Assembly (NCBI GenBank): GCA_964626885.1
Contig: CAZVJA010000124.1
Span: 1 to 15,032 of the forward strand
Source: CAZVJA01 sp964626885
GTDB lineage: Bacteria > Planctomycetota > Planctomycetia > Planctomycetales > Planctomycetaceae
Length of the DNA: 15,032 nt
Reading direction: 5' to 3'
Part shown: positions 13,549 to 15,032 of the stretch, one piece after another
How the letters are laid out: every line of letters starts with the position of its first letter
Numbering within the stretch: position 1 is the stretch's first letter
Position numbers and translations under genes: made by a program
Notes under the pieces: generated by a model
What the model was told of the DNA's origin: nothing
Databases searched by the model: none
What the model saw: only the letters and a program-made list of their open reading frames with translations

Positions 13549-14694
13549 ATGACCATCCGATTTCAATGCTCCAATTGCCAAGCGTCGCTGAAGGTGAAAG
13601 ATGAACTCGCCGGACGCCGCGTACGCTGCAAGGCCTGCAACAGCGTCATCACGATTCCGCAGCCTGCCGACGACCTTGACGATTTTTCGGATCTGATCAT
13701 CGAGGCCGTGGACGAGTCGCCGGAAAAAGATTTGCCTCTGTCACTTCCCGCGCAAACTCCACAGCGAAAGAAGGGGAAGACGCGGCGCAAGTCGAGTGAG
13801 GTTGTCGATTCCGAGTTGAGTCAGGCGGCGTTGTGGAGCGTGATTCTGGGGGCGCTCGCATTGCTGTGCTGCGGATTTCTGGCCGGCATTCCCGCCGTGG
13901 TTGCCGGAATCATTGCGCTGGTGAACATCGGCAACAGCCGCGGCGCGCTGCACGGCAAGGGAGTGGCGATCACGGGCATGGTGCTCGGAATTGCGGGACC
14001 GGTTCTGACAACAATCATCGTATTGAACAACATGGGAGGGATCGAAGGATTGCTCGCAAAAGCCTTGCGCAACTCCCCTACGACAAAAACGAACAGTAGA
14101 AACAATTTGAAGCAGATCGGACTGGCATTGCATAATTATGACGACACGTACGGAACGTTCCCACCGGGCGGAGTCTTTGATTCCCGCAGCATCGGTCACC
14201 ATGGGTGGCAGACTTTCCTGCTGCCGTACTTGGACAAAATTACGACTTACAATCGGATCGACTTCAACATCCCGTGGAATGATCCAAAGAATGCGACCTC
14301 GTTTCAGACAGAGATTCGGGAATACCTGGTTTCCAATTTTGAGGAGAAGAAAGATGCCGCGGGCTATGCCGTCAGCCACTATGCCGGCAACAGCCACCTC
14401 TTCGGAAAGAATACTCGGCTTCGGATACAGGACATCAAGGATGGGACGATGAACACGCTCTTTGTGGGAGAAGCGGCGGGGAACTACAAGCCGTGGGGAC
14501 ATCCCGAAAACTGGCGCGATCCCGCCAACGGCATCGGCCAGGGGGCCGATTCGTTCGGAAACTCCAGCGGTGCGCAATTCGTCATGACGGACGGTTCCGT
14601 AAGGTCCATTAGCGCGTCCATCAACCCAGATTTACTACGGGCCCTGGCCACTCCTGCGGGAGGAGAAGTGATTGCCGAGGATATTCCTCCGTAA
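13549..14694 (+). CDS. Zinc ribbon-DUF4190-DUF1559 fusion protein
   Basis: This 381-residue protein has three parts. Residues 1-35 are a zinc ribbon (C7, C10, C27, C30) nearly identical in pattern to that of the preceding gene (DELAGRRVRCK). An acidic then basic linker follows. Residues 92-160 hold two membrane segments with the DUF4190 pattern (GIPAVVAGIIALVNIG, then GKGVAITGMVLGIAG). Residues 184-365 are DUF1559: NNLKQIGLALHNYDDTYGTFPPGG at the start and FVMTDGSVRSIS at the end. DUF1559 proteins are greatly expanded in planctomycetes and usually start with a type IV pilin-like leader; here that leader is replaced. The DUF1559 part should lie outside the cytoplasm; its function is unknown. 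The SD is modest (AGATAGGG, 13534-13541). Part of the 3' end (14567-14621) is repeated exactly at the window edge. Confidence 0.93.
   Translation: MTIRFQCSNCQASLKVKDELAGRRVRCKACNSVITIPQPADDLDDFSDLIIEAVDESPEKDLPLSLPAQTPQRKKGKTRRKSSEVVDSELSQAALWSVILGALALLCCGFLAGIPAVVAGIIALVNIGNSRGALHGKGVAITGMVLGIAGPVLTTIIVLNNMGGIEGLLAKALRNSPTTKTNSRNNLKQIGLALHNYDDTYGTFPPGGVFDSRSIGHHGWQTFLLPYLDKITTYNRIDFNIPWNDPKNATSFQTEIREYLVSNFEEKKDAAGYAVSHYAGNSHLFGKNTRLRIQDIKDGTMNTLFVGEAAGNYKPWGHPENWRDPANGIGQGADSFGNSSGAQFVMTDGSVRSISASINPDLLRALATPAGGEVIAEDIPP
14567..14621 (+). repeat. 55-base exact repeat, copy inside the DUF1559 gene
   Basis: These 55 bases cover residues 340-358 of the DUF1559 protein (the TDGSVRSIS region) and recur without a mismatch at 14978-15032. 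The base before the match differs (A against C), so the left boundary is real; the right boundary is unknown because the window ends. Confidence 0.95.
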
Positions 14695-14721
14695 TCACTG
14701 TGCTCGGGTTGTCAAAGAAGC

Positions 14722-14814
14722 CGCGGGTGGCCCAAGTTGACCGTTTCGGCCTACCTGGGTGGCTTTGCCACAAGAGGCTGCCATTGTGCAGCGACTGGGC
14801 TGAAGATTCCAGAT
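14722..14814 (+). repeat. 93-base dispersed repeat, copy 2
   Basis: It matches 12087-12179 at about 90% over its full length with no gaps, in the same orientation. It begins 28 bases after the DUF1559 stop. Confidence 0.9.
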
Positions 14815-14818
14815 CGCA

Positions 14819-14869
14819 GGGTGGCCCAGCTTGGCACTTTGCCTAGCTGGGCGGCGCAGCCGCAAGAGG
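14819..14869 (+). repeat. Diverged copy of the repeat core
   Basis: This unit runs from GGGTGGCCC to CAAGAGG. It aligns with 14725-14777 and 12090-12142 over the whole 51-53 bases, with a 2-base gap and a diverged middle. It makes the right end of the window a local tandem of the same repeat core. Confidence 0.7.
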
Positions 14870-14977
14870 TTTCACGGAAATCACTCGATTCGTCTCGTTC
14901 ATTGCAAGCTATCATCCTTGCACTTGCAACCTCTTGTCAGCTTTGCTGACCCACCTTGAAGCAAGGTGGGCCACCCC

Positions 14978-15032
14978 GCGGTGCGCAATTCGTCATGACG
15001 GACGGTTCCGTAAGGTCCATTAGCGCGTCCAT
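14978..15032 (+). repeat. 55-base exact repeat, copy at the window edge
   Basis: This is identical to 14567-14621 inside the DUF1559 gene, starts directly after the right end of the inverted-repeat element, and runs to the last base of the window. The distance between copies is 411 bases. Confidence 0.95.

Larger units (their letters stand above)
14722..14980. mobile_element. Composite non-coding element with inverted ends (MITE-like)
   Basis: The ends are inverted copies: CGCGGGTGGCCCA (14722-14734) and TGGGCCACCCCGCG (14967-14980), with one extra base in the right end. Inside are the 93-base repeat, a second diverged unit of its core (14819-14869, with a GCCCAGCT/AGCTGGGC hairpin at 14824-14852), and the hairpins GTCAGC-TTT-GCTGAC (14936-14950) and CCCACCTTG-AAG-CAAGGTGGG (14950-14970). 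It codes for nothing. A MITE-like nature is inference; no short target duplication is visible. Confidence 0.5.
14695..15032. other. Repeat-filled 3' end of the window
   Basis: No gene is present. The stretch is occupied by the composite inverted-repeat element (14722-14980) and by the second copy of the 55-base repeat (14978-15032). A 70-residue open frame at 14737 is a translation of the repeat and has no coding character. Confidence 0.75.

Noticed and set aside
14737..14949. 70-residue frame after the DUF1559 gene
   Set aside because: It is a translation of the 93-base repeat; the same SAYLGGFATRG peptide appears at the other repeat copy, and there is no SD.

Overview
This window looks like Planctomycetota, probably order Planctomycetales. 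The case rests on three things: a DUF1559 protein, paired genes that begin with near-identical zinc ribbons, and several G+C-rich palindromic repeat families in the intergenic DNA of a kind I associate with planctomycete genomes. This assignment is inference; there is no rRNA gene or taxon marker here beyond the housekeeping genes. The odd length (15,032 bases) and the repeat at the right edge suggest the window is a whole draft contig.

Layout. Bases 1-2690 hold a core replication/translation cluster on the + strand: ssb, rplI (bL9) and dnaB. A strong hairpin lies between rplI and dnaB, and a textbook terminator follows dnaB. A spacer with a palindromic repeat follows (2691-3075), then a secreted alpha/beta hydrolase (3076-5064). 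Convergent with it is a two-gene minus-strand operon for disulfide bond formation: a VKOR-type quinone oxidoreductase (start 6695), then an exported DsbA-like thioredoxin-fold protein (start 5899). Next come a secreted SMP-30-type lactonase (minus strand) and, divergent from it, a cytoplasmic TIM-barrel-like protein (8424-9611). A conserved protein of unknown function (9742-10365) is flanked by direct copies of a short palindromic repeat.

From 10,366 on the sequence is typical accessory DNA. It holds a broken sialidase-like gene end split by a 72-base palindrome, a small membrane/coiled-coil protein, a very cysteine-rich putative lipoprotein with its own promoter candidate, and about 830 bases of non-coding repeats with an IS3-type transposase remnant. 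Two adjacent zinc-ribbon membrane-protein genes follow, the second ending in a DUF1559 domain. The last 340 bases contain a composite inverted-repeat element. The final 55 bases repeat exactly a segment inside the preceding gene, which points to a tandem duplication or an unresolved assembly loop.

How the genes relate: ssb, DnaB helicase and L9 are growth-linked genes; the VKOR/DsbA pair should oxidise cysteines in exported proteins, and the cysteine-rich lipoprotein 5 kb away is an obvious type of client. I found no phage, CRISPR, toxin-antitoxin or defence system. The most unusual material is the dense and varied repeat content, the cysteine-rich lipoprotein, and the zinc ribbon-DUF4190-DUF1559 fusion.
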